A stretch of 32,786 bases of DNA. Source: VRUE01 sp035318745. Lineage in GTDB: Bacteria; Actinomycetota; Thermoleophilia; Solirubrobacterales; 70-9. The position numbers and the translations under genes are program-made. The notes beneath the pieces are model-generated. The model ran no database searches and was not told where the DNA came from. It worked only from the letters and a program-made list of their open reading frames with translations. The stretch spans positions 1 through 32,786 of the forward strand of contig DATHEA010000025.1 of assembly GCA_035318745.1 (NCBI GenBank), read 5' to 3'. This document shows, piece after piece, positions 23,437-31,556 of the stretch (position 1 is the first letter of the stretch; every line of letters starts with the position of its first letter).

Positions 23437-24303
23437 ATGAAGAAGGATCCGATGACGGAGCTGGACACTGAGGTCTTCTACCCATGCCGTCGGGAATCGG
23501 AGACGGCGATCGTCGCGTTTGGGTCGAAAGGCACCAGACGTAATGCCTTCACCTTCTTCAAGACGCTCCAGCCGGTGCCAGATCTATCCAAGTTATTTGT
23601 CCGCGATCCGATGAGGGCGGACTGGTGCCGCTGATCGTCAAGCTGGCCGAAGGCGGCACCCCGGATATCTGCACTGATGACACTTGCCTGGGGCCCGATG
23701 TGGACAAGCGAATCGAGGACGGGGTCTTCGCTTGGCAGCGCGCGGACTGGAAGAGCGTGAAGGAGCGGATGGGTCCCGTCGCCGAGCGCTATCCGCATTG
23801 GGCCGGACCGAGCTTCCATCTTGGCAGGGCGCTGGCCAACATGGGCGAGTGGGAGAACGCTGAGGCCGCCCTGCTCAGATCTGTGGCGGCAAACCCCGCC
23901 TGGTTCGAGGCTCGTAACGTTCTGGTCTGGGTGCTGAGCGAACGAAGGCAGTTCGCGAAAGCGGAGCTCGCGATTCGCGATGGCCTGGCTCTCGACTCGG
24001 GCTGGTGGCTCGGGCGTCTTGCCCTGGGGACGTGCCTGCTGCGCCTCGGCCGCAACGAGGAGGCGCGCTCGGCCGCCCTGGAGGCAGAGGGGGATATTCC
24101 GAGATGGCCTCGCCAAGTACCCGATGTTTGCGCCGGGGCACCTCGCGCTCAGCCGGGTTCTGATGCAACTTGGACGCGTGGATGAGGCCCGCCTGGCCGA
24201 GCTTCGCGCGGCAGAGCTGAATCCGAGGCGGGTCAGAGCCGATCAGGCGCCAAGTGACGGACCGTATGCCTACTTGGCCCAATCGCCCTGGCAGGTGCCG
24301 TGA
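23437..24303 (+). pseudogene. Broken TPR-repeat gene (three frame segments)
   Basis: ATG 23437, with GAGGGGG upstream, opens a frame to a stop at 23634 (AIVAFGSKGTRRNAFTFFKT, then KLFVRDP). That segment may be the start of an alpha/beta-hydrolase-like protein seen in polysaccharide loci; this is weak. Reading then shifts: from GTG 23625 another frame carries TPRs (FAWQRADWKSVKERMGPVAE, PSFHLGRALANMGEWENAEA, and later units). Near 24085-24110 it shifts again to the frame holding FAPGHLALSRVLMQLGRVDE and ending at 24303. The first and last segments share a frame. Either two indels broke one gene, or the segments are separate reduced genes. Assembly error should also be considered. Confidence 0.55.
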
Positions 24304-24320
24304 CGGCAATCGGTGCAGCG

Positions 24321-25538
24321 TCATGCATCGTCGGTCAGGTCCGCGACCGCGCTGAGCTGCTCTCTGGCCAAGTGCTCGAGCCCCTCCGCCTCGAACACTG
24401 CGGCCAATGCGGCACGCGCCCGCATCGAGCGCGGATCCAGAAGTACCCTCGCTATGGCTGCATCGGTGTCGGCCGCAGGAGCTCGACTGCCTCCTTCCGG
24501 CTGGGCTTCGGCAGAGGCGAAGGCTGCGAGCCTCGGATCCTCGAGCAGATCTGGGAGCACAGTCGCGTCCAAGGCGTGCAGCGCCGACGGTATCGACATG
24601 CGGTATCCCCCCGGAAAGAAGAGCCCCCGCTCGCGTGCACGCCGCGTTCGGGCCGCGACGCCAAGCGCCTGTACGAAAGTTGCCTCCGTGTCCAGGAAGC
24701 GGTGCTGAGCTGGGAAGGCCGCTTGATCCCAGGGCGGACACAGATAGAGACAGGCCGGGAGGGCCTCCGCCAAAAGCAGGGTATGAAACGCACTGCCAAC
24801 GACCCCGGCCACCGCGCGACTGCCTTCCAGCATCGCGATTTGCTCGGCGAGCGTCATCGTCTCTGGATGGACGATCGTGACGTGGTCGGCCAGAATCCAC
24901 TCGAGCAGTCCTTCGTCGTATGGAATCCGGTCGGGATCGAGCGCCGAGCGGCTCAGCCAAAGAACGTCGTGCCCGCGGCTGGGCGGAACCTCCAGCCCTC
25001 GGCGGGCGGATAGGTGGATGTCCCGGATCTCCGGAGCGATCCAGGCGTCGTGGCGCCAAGCCGGTTCCGCCACGAACATCCTTCGGAAGCGAACCACACC
25101 CTGCTCGGGGAGCTCCACCGTCGAGCCCCCAAAGCCATCGATCCAGTCACGGACGAATGGTGCAGCGTTCGGCCGAGTGAATACCACCGGCAGCCCCGCC
25201 AGGCTGTGTCCCGGGAGCAGAGGCCACAGACGTGCTATCGACTCGGTCAGGAAATGTCCGTAGTGCGGAGTGAGAGTGCCACCCCAGATCACGTCCTCCT
25301 CATACACGTGTACTACATCGCCGTCTGGCAGCCTTTCAGGCGAGCCACCGAAGGTGCGCCCCCCCTCGCCCAGTGCACGAAGCGTGTCCTGGGCGATGGA
25401 TCCATCTGACTCATAGGCGACCGGAAGCGAACGGGTGACGAGGAGCTCTCGGGCCTTGGACACCGATAGGAATTCCTTGGGAAGCTCGTCGACCTTGCCA
25501 CCCAGCTCCAGGGTGCCTCGAACAGGGGGCGGACTCAT
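24321..25538 (-). CDS. GT61-family glycosyltransferase
   Basis: 405 residues. The central part has the GT61 (DUF563) pattern: GTLTPHYGHFLTESIARLWP (about 87-106), VRFRRMFVAEPAWRHD, DVLWLSRSALDPDRI, and the late GVVGSAFHTLLLAEALP (about 240-256) followed by a QHRF block. The last 70 residues are Ala-rich and helical and may be a TPR-like tail (MRARAALAAVFEAEGLEHLA). GT61 enzymes transfer pentose, GlcNAc or other sugars to glycans; specificity here is unknown. The ATG directly abuts the stop of the upstream GT2 gene with no gap, so they form one unit. Confidence 0.8.
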   Translation of the reverse strand: MSPPPVRGTLELGGKVDELPKEFLSVSKARELLVTRSLPVAYESDGSIAQDTLRALGEGGRTFGGSPERLPDGDVVHVYEEDVIWGGTLTPHYGHFLTESIARLWPLLPGHSLAGLPVVFTRPNAAPFVRDWIDGFGGSTVELPEQGVVRFRRMFVAEPAWRHDAWIAPEIRDIHLSARRGLEVPPSRGHDVLWLSRSALDPDRIPYDEGLLEWILADHVTIVHPETMTLAEQIAMLEGSRAVAGVVGSAFHTLLLAEALPACLYLCPPWDQAAFPAQHRFLDTEATFVQALGVAARTRRARERGLFFPGGYRMSIPSALHALDATVLPDLLEDPRLAAFASAEAQPEGGSRAPAADTDAAIARVLLDPRSMRARAALAAVFEAEGLEHLAREQLSAVADLTDDA

Positions 25539-26405
25539 CTAGGTGTCGCAGCCTAGCTGCAGCCCCCAGCGGCTCCAGAGAAGGCGCCGGTTGGCCAGCT
25601 TCGTCTCGTGCGCCAGCTTGAAAGGCACTTCCCGCCGGGAAGAGGCAGGATGGTGGATCGCGAGCGAGCGCCCGCTGCACACAACTCGCATGCCCGCCGC
25701 GCGTAACTTCAGGCAGAAGTCGACGTCCTCGCAGCCGTAGAAGTAGCCGGTGGTGAAGCCGCCGACTTCGCCAAAGGTCGATTTCTCCACAAGCAGACAG
25801 GCAGCCGCGACGGCGTCGCACTCGACGTCTTCGCCAAGTGCCTCGTCAAGCGGATCGTCTTCCCAGCCACGCAGCACCGGCACGGCACGGTCTCCCTCGA
25901 TGGCGAAGGTCAGGCCGCGGTGCTGCACGCCGTAACCGTGCGAGAAATCTAGCTCGTGCTCGTCATCCTGGCAAAGCAGCGTCGCCGCAACCGCACCGGC
26001 TCCTGACTCCCGCAGACAGCCGAGCAGCTCGCCGAGCCAACCCCGCTCGAAGGGCTCGATGTCATTGTTGAGAAAGAGCAGCAGCTCGCCGCCGGCGAGC
26101 TCGGCGCCCTGGTTACAGGCGTCGGAGAAGCTCTCGTTGTGAGCATTGGCGACGATCGAGATCGGGAATGGCGCATCGACGGAGCGGACGAGCTCCAGCG
26201 ACTCGTCACTGGAGCCGTTATCGACGATGACTAGCTCCAAACGCCGGTAGTCGGTGTGCTCGATCAGCCCAGCAAGGAGGCGGCGTAGGTGTACTACCCC
26301 GTCACGGTTGAGGACTACGATCGAGACGAGGGGGAAGTCCGCCAGATCCGGAGCCGAGCCGAGCCGATCGCGAATCTCGGTCGCAAGCCTAGCTTTGGCC
26401 AGCAT
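25539..26405 (-). CDS. GT2-family glycosyltransferase, rhamnosyltransferase-like
   Basis: 288 residues, a GT-A enzyme. VSIVVLNRDGVVHLRRLL (27-44) opens the fold, VIVDNGSSDES (59-69) binds the uridine or thymidine part, FLNNDIEP (111-118) is the DXD equivalent, and GYFYGCEDVDFCLKLRAAGM (about 222-241) is the catalytic ED motif. This is the pattern of rhamnosyl-type GT2 enzymes that build polysaccharide side chains. It has no membrane segment. It is first in a two-gene unit, with a TATAGT box ending 7 nt before the ATG and no Shine-Dalgarno. Confidence 0.88.
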   Translation of the reverse strand: MLAKARLATEIRDRLGSAPDLADFPLVSIVVLNRDGVVHLRRLLAGLIEHTDYRRLELVIVDNGSSDESLELVRSVDAPFPISIVANAHNESFSDACNQGAELAGGELLLFLNNDIEPFERGWLGELLGCLRESGAGAVAATLLCQDDEHELDFSHGYGVQHRGLTFAIEGDRAVPVLRGWEDDPLDEALGEDVECDAVAAACLLVEKSTFGEVGGFTTGYFYGCEDVDFCLKLRAAGMRVVCSGRSLAIHHPASSRREVPFKLAHETKLANRRLLWSRWGLQLGCDT

Positions 26406-26412
26406 GGCTGCG

Positions 26413-26418
26413 ACTATA
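26413..26418 (-). promoter_or_regulatory. Predicted -10 box (TATAGT), leaderless-type
   Basis: TATAGT on the minus strand ends 7 nt before the ATG of the GT2 gene at 26405. It is the best match to the consensus among the boxes in this window. Confidence 0.55.
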
Positions 26419-26433
26419 TCGACCCAGTTTCTT

Positions 26434-26439
26434 TACATT
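26434..26439 (+). promoter_or_regulatory. Predicted -10 box (TACATT) for the GT32-like gene
   Basis: TACATT ends 11 nt before the ATG at 26451 in the same 45-bp divergent gap. The spacing would leave a leader of only a few bases, and no Shine-Dalgarno is seen. Confidence 0.35.
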
Positions 26440-26450
26440 GTCCGGGTTGA

Positions 26451-27263
26451 ATGCCCGATTTGCACGAGCCAGCTCAGCAGGCATCGTCCATCAGCCAGTA
26501 TTGGGATACCGAGGTCGTTCCGGACTCCGTGGCAGATCTGCTCGTTACTTTCCGAGATCGCAACCCCGATTTCCATCACTGTGTCTACAGCGAGTCTGAG
26601 GCCGAGCAATTCATCGGCAAGCATTTTGGCTCACGCGAGCTCGCGGCATTCCGGGCGTGTGCGGTCCCCTCGATGCAGTCTGACTACTTTCGCTACTGCT
26701 CGGTACTGGCTCTCGGCGGCGTATACGCGGACGCGGACTACGTGTGTGCAAGATCCTTGCGGCCGCTGGTCGACCGGCCTGGGGGCGAGATATTCCTCGG
26801 ACCCAGCACTCGATCGATCAATGGGCTGAGGATAAGAATGGTGTGGAGTGCATTCTTCGCATTCAGCCAGCCGGGGCATCCATTTCTCCGTCTGGCTCTG
26901 CAGATCGCCACCGCGAATCTGGAGGCGCGCATCGCCGAGCGAATCTGGCCGAAGGGGGAGAACGTGATCAGGGCCATCTGGCTCACGGTCGGCCCGGGGA
27001 TATTCAGCCTCATGGGGCTCATCCGCGACCTGGGCTCGTTCGACGCGTTTATCGAGAAGAGCATCGGCACCCACGCCGAGTCGTTTGCGCACCTCTATTG
27101 CGAGGTGATCGGGGATTACGGCCGGCTCGTCGAAGCCTTCGGCGGGGTGCGCGTATCGCCTCACGAGAGCTTGGTCACCTGGGTCAGAGATCCTCAGTAT
27201 CGCCTCCCGTACAAGGACACCGACTCCCACTGGCACAACGTCAGGACCGCGATCTTCAGATAG
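26451..27263 (+). CDS. GT32-like (OCH1/capsular type) glycosyltransferase
   Basis: 270 residues. The signature SDYFRYCSVLALGGVYADAD (77-96) contains the metal-binding DXD at 94-96, the hallmark of the Gly_transf_sug group (GT32), which includes mannosyl- and galactosyltransferases of capsule loci. The start is supported by the QYWDTEVVPDSV block at residues 16-27, which matches the usual opening IWxxxxxP. The 3' end overlaps the convergent GT2 gene by 8 bp. It stands alone on its strand between two minus-strand units. Confidence 0.82.
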   Translation: MPDLHEPAQQASSISQYWDTEVVPDSVADLLVTFRDRNPDFHHCVYSESEAEQFIGKHFGSRELAAFRACAVPSMQSDYFRYCSVLALGGVYADADYVCARSLRPLVDRPGGEIFLGPSTRSINGLRIRMVWSAFFAFSQPGHPFLRLALQIATANLEARIAERIWPKGENVIRAIWLTVGPGIFSLMGLIRDLGSFDAFIEKSIGTHAESFAHLYCEVIGDYGRLVEAFGGVRVSPHESLVTWVRDPQYRLPYKDTDSHWHNVRTAIFR

Positions 27264-28068
27264 CGGCCAGCTGCTCGTCCACGTAGTGGCGGCTGCGTGG
27301 TTCGCTGGTGTCGAGATCCTCGTCGGTATGCGTGAACCGCAGCTCGGATCTGCTTGGCAGTATGAAGTCGCTCTCCTTCACTCGAGCGCGCCAGCCGTGC
27401 CATCCAGTCCGCACCTCGCGGGCGTCATACTCGCGCTGCACGTACTTCTCAACTGCGTGCGGAACGCCGAGAAAGAGGTAGTGCTTCATGAAAAAGGACT
27501 CCGGATACATCCGTAGCCCCGGGAACTGCACTTTATGGCCTCCAGATGAGGCGATCTCGGGCTCCGGGGCGGCACTTGCCTTCCACGCCCGCAGGCCATG
27601 GGGGAAAAACGGACAGAACGGATAGTAAGTTCGAAGGGTCTGCTGGAACTCGGGATGATCGTGGTCGGGGGCATCGCGCGTGGGCAGGAAGGTGAGCTCG
27701 AAGAAATTGACCGCGTTGTAATCCTGTCGGTCGACCTCTGCCAGCGCCTCGGCGAGCGTGCCCAGGCCGGCGGGCGGCAGACGCAGCTCGTCGGCGTCGG
27801 TATGGATAAACCAGTCCGCCTCCAGGTCGCGGGCCAGCTCCTCCTTGCGTCGCAGCAGCCTGCCCCATTCGTAGACCCCGTCACGCGGGAACTCCTCGAT
27901 CCCGATCAGCCCTCCGCCATCGAGGAACCGTTCGGCGATGGCCACAGTCTCGTCGGTCGAGCAGTTGTCAACCAGGTAGGTCTCGACCCCCTGCTCGTGC
28001 AGGTGCTCGAGGCAGTCGCCGATGAAGCGCTGCTCGTTGTAAGTGGCAAGGAGGGCTACGACGCGCAC
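27256..28068 (-). CDS. GT2-family glycosyltransferase
   Basis: 270 residues from the GTG at 28068, chosen because the fold starts at residue 2 (RVVALLATYNEQRFIGDCL); the longer frame lies inside the deacetylase gene. YLVDNCSTDET (31-41) and WFIHTDADELRLPP (86-99), with the DAD metal site, are clear. This form (ATYNE, then DADE) is common among small GT2 enzymes of polysaccharide loci. The C-terminal half (HYLFLGVPHAVEKYVQREYD) may form an acceptor-binding cap. It lies 13 bp downstream of the deacetylase gene, so the two are probably co-transcribed. Confidence 0.85.
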   Translation of the reverse strand: MRVVALLATYNEQRFIGDCLEHLHEQGVETYLVDNCSTDETVAIAERFLDGGGLIGIEEFPRDGVYEWGRLLRRKEELARDLEADWFIHTDADELRLPPAGLGTLAEALAEVDRQDYNAVNFFELTFLPTRDAPDHDHPEFQQTLRTYYPFCPFFPHGLRAWKASAAPEPEIASSGGHKVQFPGLRMYPESFFMKHYLFLGVPHAVEKYVQREYDAREVRTGWHGWRARVKESDFILPSRSELRFTHTDEDLDTSEPRSRHYVDEQLAAI

Positions 28069-28081
28069 GCGATCGCCACTC

Positions 28082-28816
28082 TCAGCGAAGCAGCTCGGAC
28101 ACGGTGACCGGTTGCAGGCCGCGCTCGAGCAGCGCGGGCACCAGGCGCTTGATCGCGGTAGACGTCGGCTCTCGGCTGTCGGAGTCACGCTTGTCGGACG
28201 AGATGCCGTCGTGCAGGCAGACGATGTCGCCCGGCTCGGCATTGGCCAGCACCGGCGAGAAGATCTGCTCCGCGGATGCGGCCGCCCAGTCGGCCGATCC
28301 GATCGAGCGCAGGATCACCGCCCGCGCTCCCGTTTCAGATGCCGCTTCGGCCACCCGCTGCGGCGCACTGAAGTAGGGGGGGCGGACGAGCGTCGGACGT
28401 GGCGCGCCCGCCGCCTCGATCGCGTCCGCGGTGCGTTCGATCTCCGCACGGATCTCGGCGCGACTCTGGCTGGAGGCGTCAGCATGGCTCCAAAGGTGAT
28501 TGCCCACCTCATGTCCTCCTTCGGCCAGGGCGGCGACCGTCTCGGGCCGTTCTTCGACCGCCGCGCCGCGGAGGAAGAAGGTGGCATGGCAGCCGCATTC
28601 CTCGAAAGGCGCGGCGACCGCGGCCGTCCAGCGCGAGGGCCCGTCGTCGAAGGTGAGCGCGATCTCCGCCCGCCGCCGCGGTCCTCGGTGCACGATCTTC
28701 ACCCCACCGTCCTCGCCGCCCGACGCCAGCTCTTCTCTCCGATCCGGGCGCACGACGTGGAAGCCGGGGGGTGCTGCCACGGTCCCGGGCTCACTCCACA
28801 TCGTGGTGCTGATCAT
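28082..28816 (-). CDS. Polysaccharide deacetylase (NodB domain)
   Basis: 244 residues. NodB motif 1 is EIALTFDDGPS (51-61), with catalytic D57 and metal-binding D58. Motif 2 is GHEVGNHLWSHAD (101-113), with H107 and H111. Motif 3 is VRPPYFS (144-150). The later DIVCLHDG block holds the final His. The enzyme removes N- or O-acetyl groups from sugars. No signal peptide is evident (MISTTMWSEPG), so it would act inside the cell on the precursor, as expected if free amines are made for sulfation; that link is inference. Confidence 0.88.
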   Translation of the reverse strand: MISTTMWSEPGTVAAPPGFHVVRPDRREELASGGEDGGVKIVHRGPRRRAEIALTFDDGPSRWTAAVAAPFEECGCHATFFLRGAAVEERPETVAALAEGGHEVGNHLWSHADASSQSRAEIRAEIERTADAIEAAGAPRPTLVRPPYFSAPQRVAEAASETGARAVILRSIGSADWAAASAEQIFSPVLANAEPGDIVCLHDGISSDKRDSDSREPTSTAIKRLVPALLERGLQPVTVSELLR

Positions 28817-28847
28817 ACCTTTGGGTACCCCCGGGTCTAGGGCCCGG

Positions 28848-28853
28848 TAATCT
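28848..28853 (+). promoter_or_regulatory. Predicted -10 box (TAATCT) of the acyl module
   Basis: TAATCT ends 8 nt before the ATG at 28862. The 45-bp divergent gap also contains CCGGG-TCTAGGG-CCCGG, a GC-rich inverted repeat that could bind a regulator. For the minus-strand deacetylase only AAAGGT beside its ATG is seen. Confidence 0.45.
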
Positions 28854-28861
28854 CAGGCGCG

Positions 28862-29677
28862 ATGAGCCGCTGGTCCGATGCCGGAGCGTGGGTCGGGGAC
28901 GGTCTGCGCCGGGAGGTCTTCTTCTTCCGCTCGGGGAGAGTGGATTTGTACGGCTCGCTATATGCAGCCGCGGAGCCCTCGCTGCCGATAGGGCTGGTTG
29001 CCTGCGGCTCCTGGGGGATAGAGGCGGACCGCACCGAACCGCTGATGCGCTCCGTCGCCCTGGCCACCGCGAGGCTCGGCGGCGCCGCATTCGTCTTTCA
29101 CTATCCCGGCTATGGCGACAGCTATGGCGGGCTCGCCGACCTGACCCTGGTCGACCTTGGCGGGGCTGCCGCCGACGCGGTTGCGGAGGCCTCGCGCCGC
29201 TACCCGGATCTAGCCTGGTCCCTTGCCGGCTACATGTTCGGAGCGTCGGTCGCCTGCTTGGCGCTGCAGTACTCGGCGGCGCGGCTGCTCCTGCTCGTGC
29301 AGCCCGCGCTGCGGCCCAGCGCCTACTTCGCACGCCTCACCGAGAACCGACGTTCGCTGGCCCCGGGTTCCGGCTTGGTGAACGAGACGATCGAGGCCGG
29401 CACGGCCCCGGGGATGGCCTACGGCTACCCGGTCCCGCGCCATATCGTCGAACACGGAGAGGAGGCCGATGCGGCGGTCGCAGCGGCACTGGCGGCGTTC
29501 CCTGGAGAGGGGGCGATCGTCCGCCACCAGAGGCCGGTGGAGACCGATGCCGGTCCGCCCGGCTTCGAGCAGGTGGAGGTGGCGGGCGCCTGGCGCTTCG
29601 GCTCCCAGAACAACCCGAAGCTCGCCGCGGCGACGGCTGAGTGGTTGGACCGGCGCACTCGGGTTGCCGATCGATGA
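28862..29677 (+). CDS. Alpha/beta hydrolase-fold protein lacking Ser nucleophile
   Basis: 271 residues with an alpha/beta hydrolase fold: the ACGSWGIEADRTEP block (48-60), FVFHYPGYGDSYGG (77-90), and the nucleophile elbow AGYMFGAS (122-129). Position 125 is Met where the fold normally has Ser, so classical hydrolysis is unlikely. It resembles hydrolase 1 of exosortase A-linked clusters, which from memory carry a Cys elbow. It overlaps the acyl carrier protein gene by 4 bp (ATGA). In this module it may transfer, carry or edit an acyl group; that is inference. No signal peptide is seen. Confidence 0.7.
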   Translation: MSRWSDAGAWVGDGLRREVFFFRSGRVDLYGSLYAAAEPSLPIGLVACGSWGIEADRTEPLMRSVALATARLGGAAFVFHYPGYGDSYGGLADLTLVDLGGAAADAVAEASRRYPDLAWSLAGYMFGASVACLALQYSAARLLLLVQPALRPSAYFARLTENRRSLAPGSGLVNETIEAGTAPGMAYGYPVPRHIVEHGEEADAAVAAALAAFPGEGAIVRHQRPVETDAGPPGFEQVEVAGAWRFGSQNNPKLAAATAEWLDRRTRVADR

Positions 29678-29934
29678 GCCCTCCACCGCGACAGGAGATC
29701 GAGCGAAAGCTGGAGCGCTTCGCCGTCGAGACCCTCGTCGAGGAGAGCTACGACGGGAGTGACCCCCTCTCGAGCGGTGCGGTCGACTCGCTCGGCATCG
29801 AGCAGCTCGTCGAGTACGTCGAGGAGGAGTTCGGCGTGAGGCTCGGCGACGAGGAGATGGCCGCGCAGCACTTCGAGAGCATTCCGGCACTGGCGTCGTT
29901 CGTCGACTCCAAGCTGCGCGGCGCGACGCTGTGA
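29674..29934 (+). CDS. Acyl carrier protein
   Basis: 86 residues from the ATG at 29674, which overlaps the previous stop. The phosphopantetheine site is GAVDSLGIEQL (35-45) with Ser39 as the attachment residue, preceded by the usual acidic DGSDPLSS region and followed by YVEEEFGVRLGDEEM. Length and net negative charge fit a free-standing ACP. Its neighbours imply that the acyl ligase loads it and one of the hydrolase-like proteins unloads or uses the chain. It overlaps the ligase start (GTGA). Confidence 0.88.
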   Translation: MSPPPRQEIERKLERFAVETLVEESYDGSDPLSSGAVDSLGIEQLVEYVEEEFGVRLGDEEMAAQHFESIPALASFVDSKLRGATL

Positions 29935-31556
29935 GCTCGCCCGCGACCATCCCGGAGGCCCTGTTCGCCACCGCCGAGCGGGGGGCCGGTGAATACGTGT
30001 TCCACCTCGAGGAGGGGCCCGTACGGCTCTCCTGCGCCGAGCTCGCCGAGCGGGCGTCTCACGGCGCCCGGCGCCTCGCCGCGCTCGGCGTCGAGCCCGG
30101 CGATGCGGTCGGCGTCCTCGGCCCCAACCGGCCGGAGTGGGCGGTGTGGGCATTTGCGACCTGGATTGCGGGGGCGGTCCTGGTTCCGGTGCAGATTCCG
30201 CTGCGCATCCGCGACCCCGCCGCCTTCCGCGAGCAACTGCACAGCCTCGTCGCGGCGGGTCGCTGCCGTTGCGTCCTCGCCGACCCCGAGTTGTCCGCGC
30301 TGCTCCCCGCTGGGGTTGCGGTCCCCTGGGACGAGGCGGGCGAGGAGGCTTCCGAGCAGAGCGTCGCGCCTCTGGCGGAGGGGGCGGCGGTGGTGCAGTT
30401 CACCTCCGGCAGCACGGCAAGGCCAAAGGGCGCGCTGCTGACCCATGCGGCAGTGATGGCGCAGGTCGTCGACGTTCTCCACAGCTATCGCTACGAGGAC
30501 GGCTCCCCCCGCTCGGTGCTCAGCTGGACGCCGTTCTTCCACGACCTCGGCCTGTTCGCCAACCTGGTCCAGCCGGCCTTCTCGGGCGCGGTGGTCCACC
30601 AGCTCCCCACCGAGTGCTTCGCCAGGGACCCGGCCGAGTGGTTGCGGTTGGTGGAGCGGACGCGTGCGGCCCTCACGGTCGGGCCCTCGAGTGCCTTCGG
30701 CAGCGCGCTCAGGGCGGCCGGCCGCCGCGGCGAGAGGCCCGACCTGAGCTCACTCGAGATCGCTTACTTCGCGGCCGAAGGCGTCGACCCCGCGGTCGCC
30801 CGGCGCATGGTCGAGAGCGCTGACGGCTTCAACCTCGATCCGGCGGCGCTCGGATCGACGTACGGCCTGGCCGAGGCGGTGATGGCGGTGTCCTACTCGA
30901 CCGCCGGCACGGGCCTGCGCTTCGATCGTGTCTCCCTCGAGGAGCTTGCCGGCTCCGGGGTCGCCGTTCCCGCCGGCGATGGCCCGGCGCGGGTGCTGGC
31001 TTCCTGCGGACCGCCGCTGATGGACCTCCGCATCGTCGACCGGGACGGCGACGAGCTTACCGAGCGCTGCGTCGGCGAGATCCAGCTTCGCGGAGCCTCG
31101 CTGATGAGCGGCTATGTCGGCGCCGCGGCACCCGATCCCTTCGTCGACGGCTGGCTGTGCACCGGCGACCTCGGCTATCTCGCCGGCGGCGAGCTGCACG
31201 TCACCGGCCGGGTCAAGGACATCGTCATAGCCACCGGCCACAACTACTACCCCGAGGACTTCGAGTGGGCGGCCGGACGGGCCGAGGGCGTGCGTCCGGG
31301 CCGTTGCGTCGCCTTCAACCTGCGCGGCAGCGAGGACGTGGTGGTCTTGGTCGAGGCGAGGGATTACCAGGCCGGGGCCGCGAGGCGGCTGGAACGCGAG
31401 GTGAAGAGGGAGATCGTCAACGCCGTCGGCATTCGCCCCAGTGACGTCGTGGTCCTGCCGCCGGGAGTGGTTCAGAAGACGACGAGCGGCAAGCTGCGCC
31501 GGGCGGAGATGCGTCAGGCGTATGCGAGCGGCACGCTGTTTGCAGGTGTCCCTTGA
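29931..31556 (+). CDS. AMP-forming acyl ligase (acyl-CoA synthetase / FAAL-like)
   Basis: 541 residues, GTG start overlapping the ACP stop. The P-loop is VQFTSGSTARPKGALLTH (155-172), followed by SWTPFFHDLGLF as in fatty acyl-AMP ligases. GEIQLRGASLMSGYVG (about 384-399), then WLCTGDLGYLAGGELHVTGR and VKDIVIATGHNYYPEDFE form the adenylation core and hinge. The C-terminal catalytic lysine lies in VQKTTSGKLRRAEM. NYYPEDFE is typical of FAAL-type enzymes that load ACPs directly. It activates a fatty or other carboxylic acid with ATP. It is similar in context to the exosortase A-associated acyl ligase, but no exosortase is seen here. Confidence 0.88.
   Translation: MSSPATIPEALFATAERGAGEYVFHLEEGPVRLSCAELAERASHGARRLAALGVEPGDAVGVLGPNRPEWAVWAFATWIAGAVLVPVQIPLRIRDPAAFREQLHSLVAAGRCRCVLADPELSALLPAGVAVPWDEAGEEASEQSVAPLAEGAAVVQFTSGSTARPKGALLTHAAVMAQVVDVLHSYRYEDGSPRSVLSWTPFFHDLGLFANLVQPAFSGAVVHQLPTECFARDPAEWLRLVERTRAALTVGPSSAFGSALRAAGRRGERPDLSSLEIAYFAAEGVDPAVARRMVESADGFNLDPAALGSTYGLAEAVMAVSYSTAGTGLRFDRVSLEELAGSGVAVPAGDGPARVLASCGPPLMDLRIVDRDGDELTERCVGEIQLRGASLMSGYVGAAAPDPFVDGWLCTGDLGYLAGGELHVTGRVKDIVIATGHNYYPEDFEWAAGRAEGVRPGRCVAFNLRGSEDVVVLVEARDYQAGAARRLEREVKREIVNAVGIRPSDVVVLPPGVVQKTTSGKLRRAEMRQAYASGTLFAGVP

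Noticed and set aside
23875..25059. 394-codon minus-strand open frame
   Set aside because: It lies out of frame across the GT61 gene and antisense to the TPR remnant; the composition is Arg/Pro-rich without motifs.
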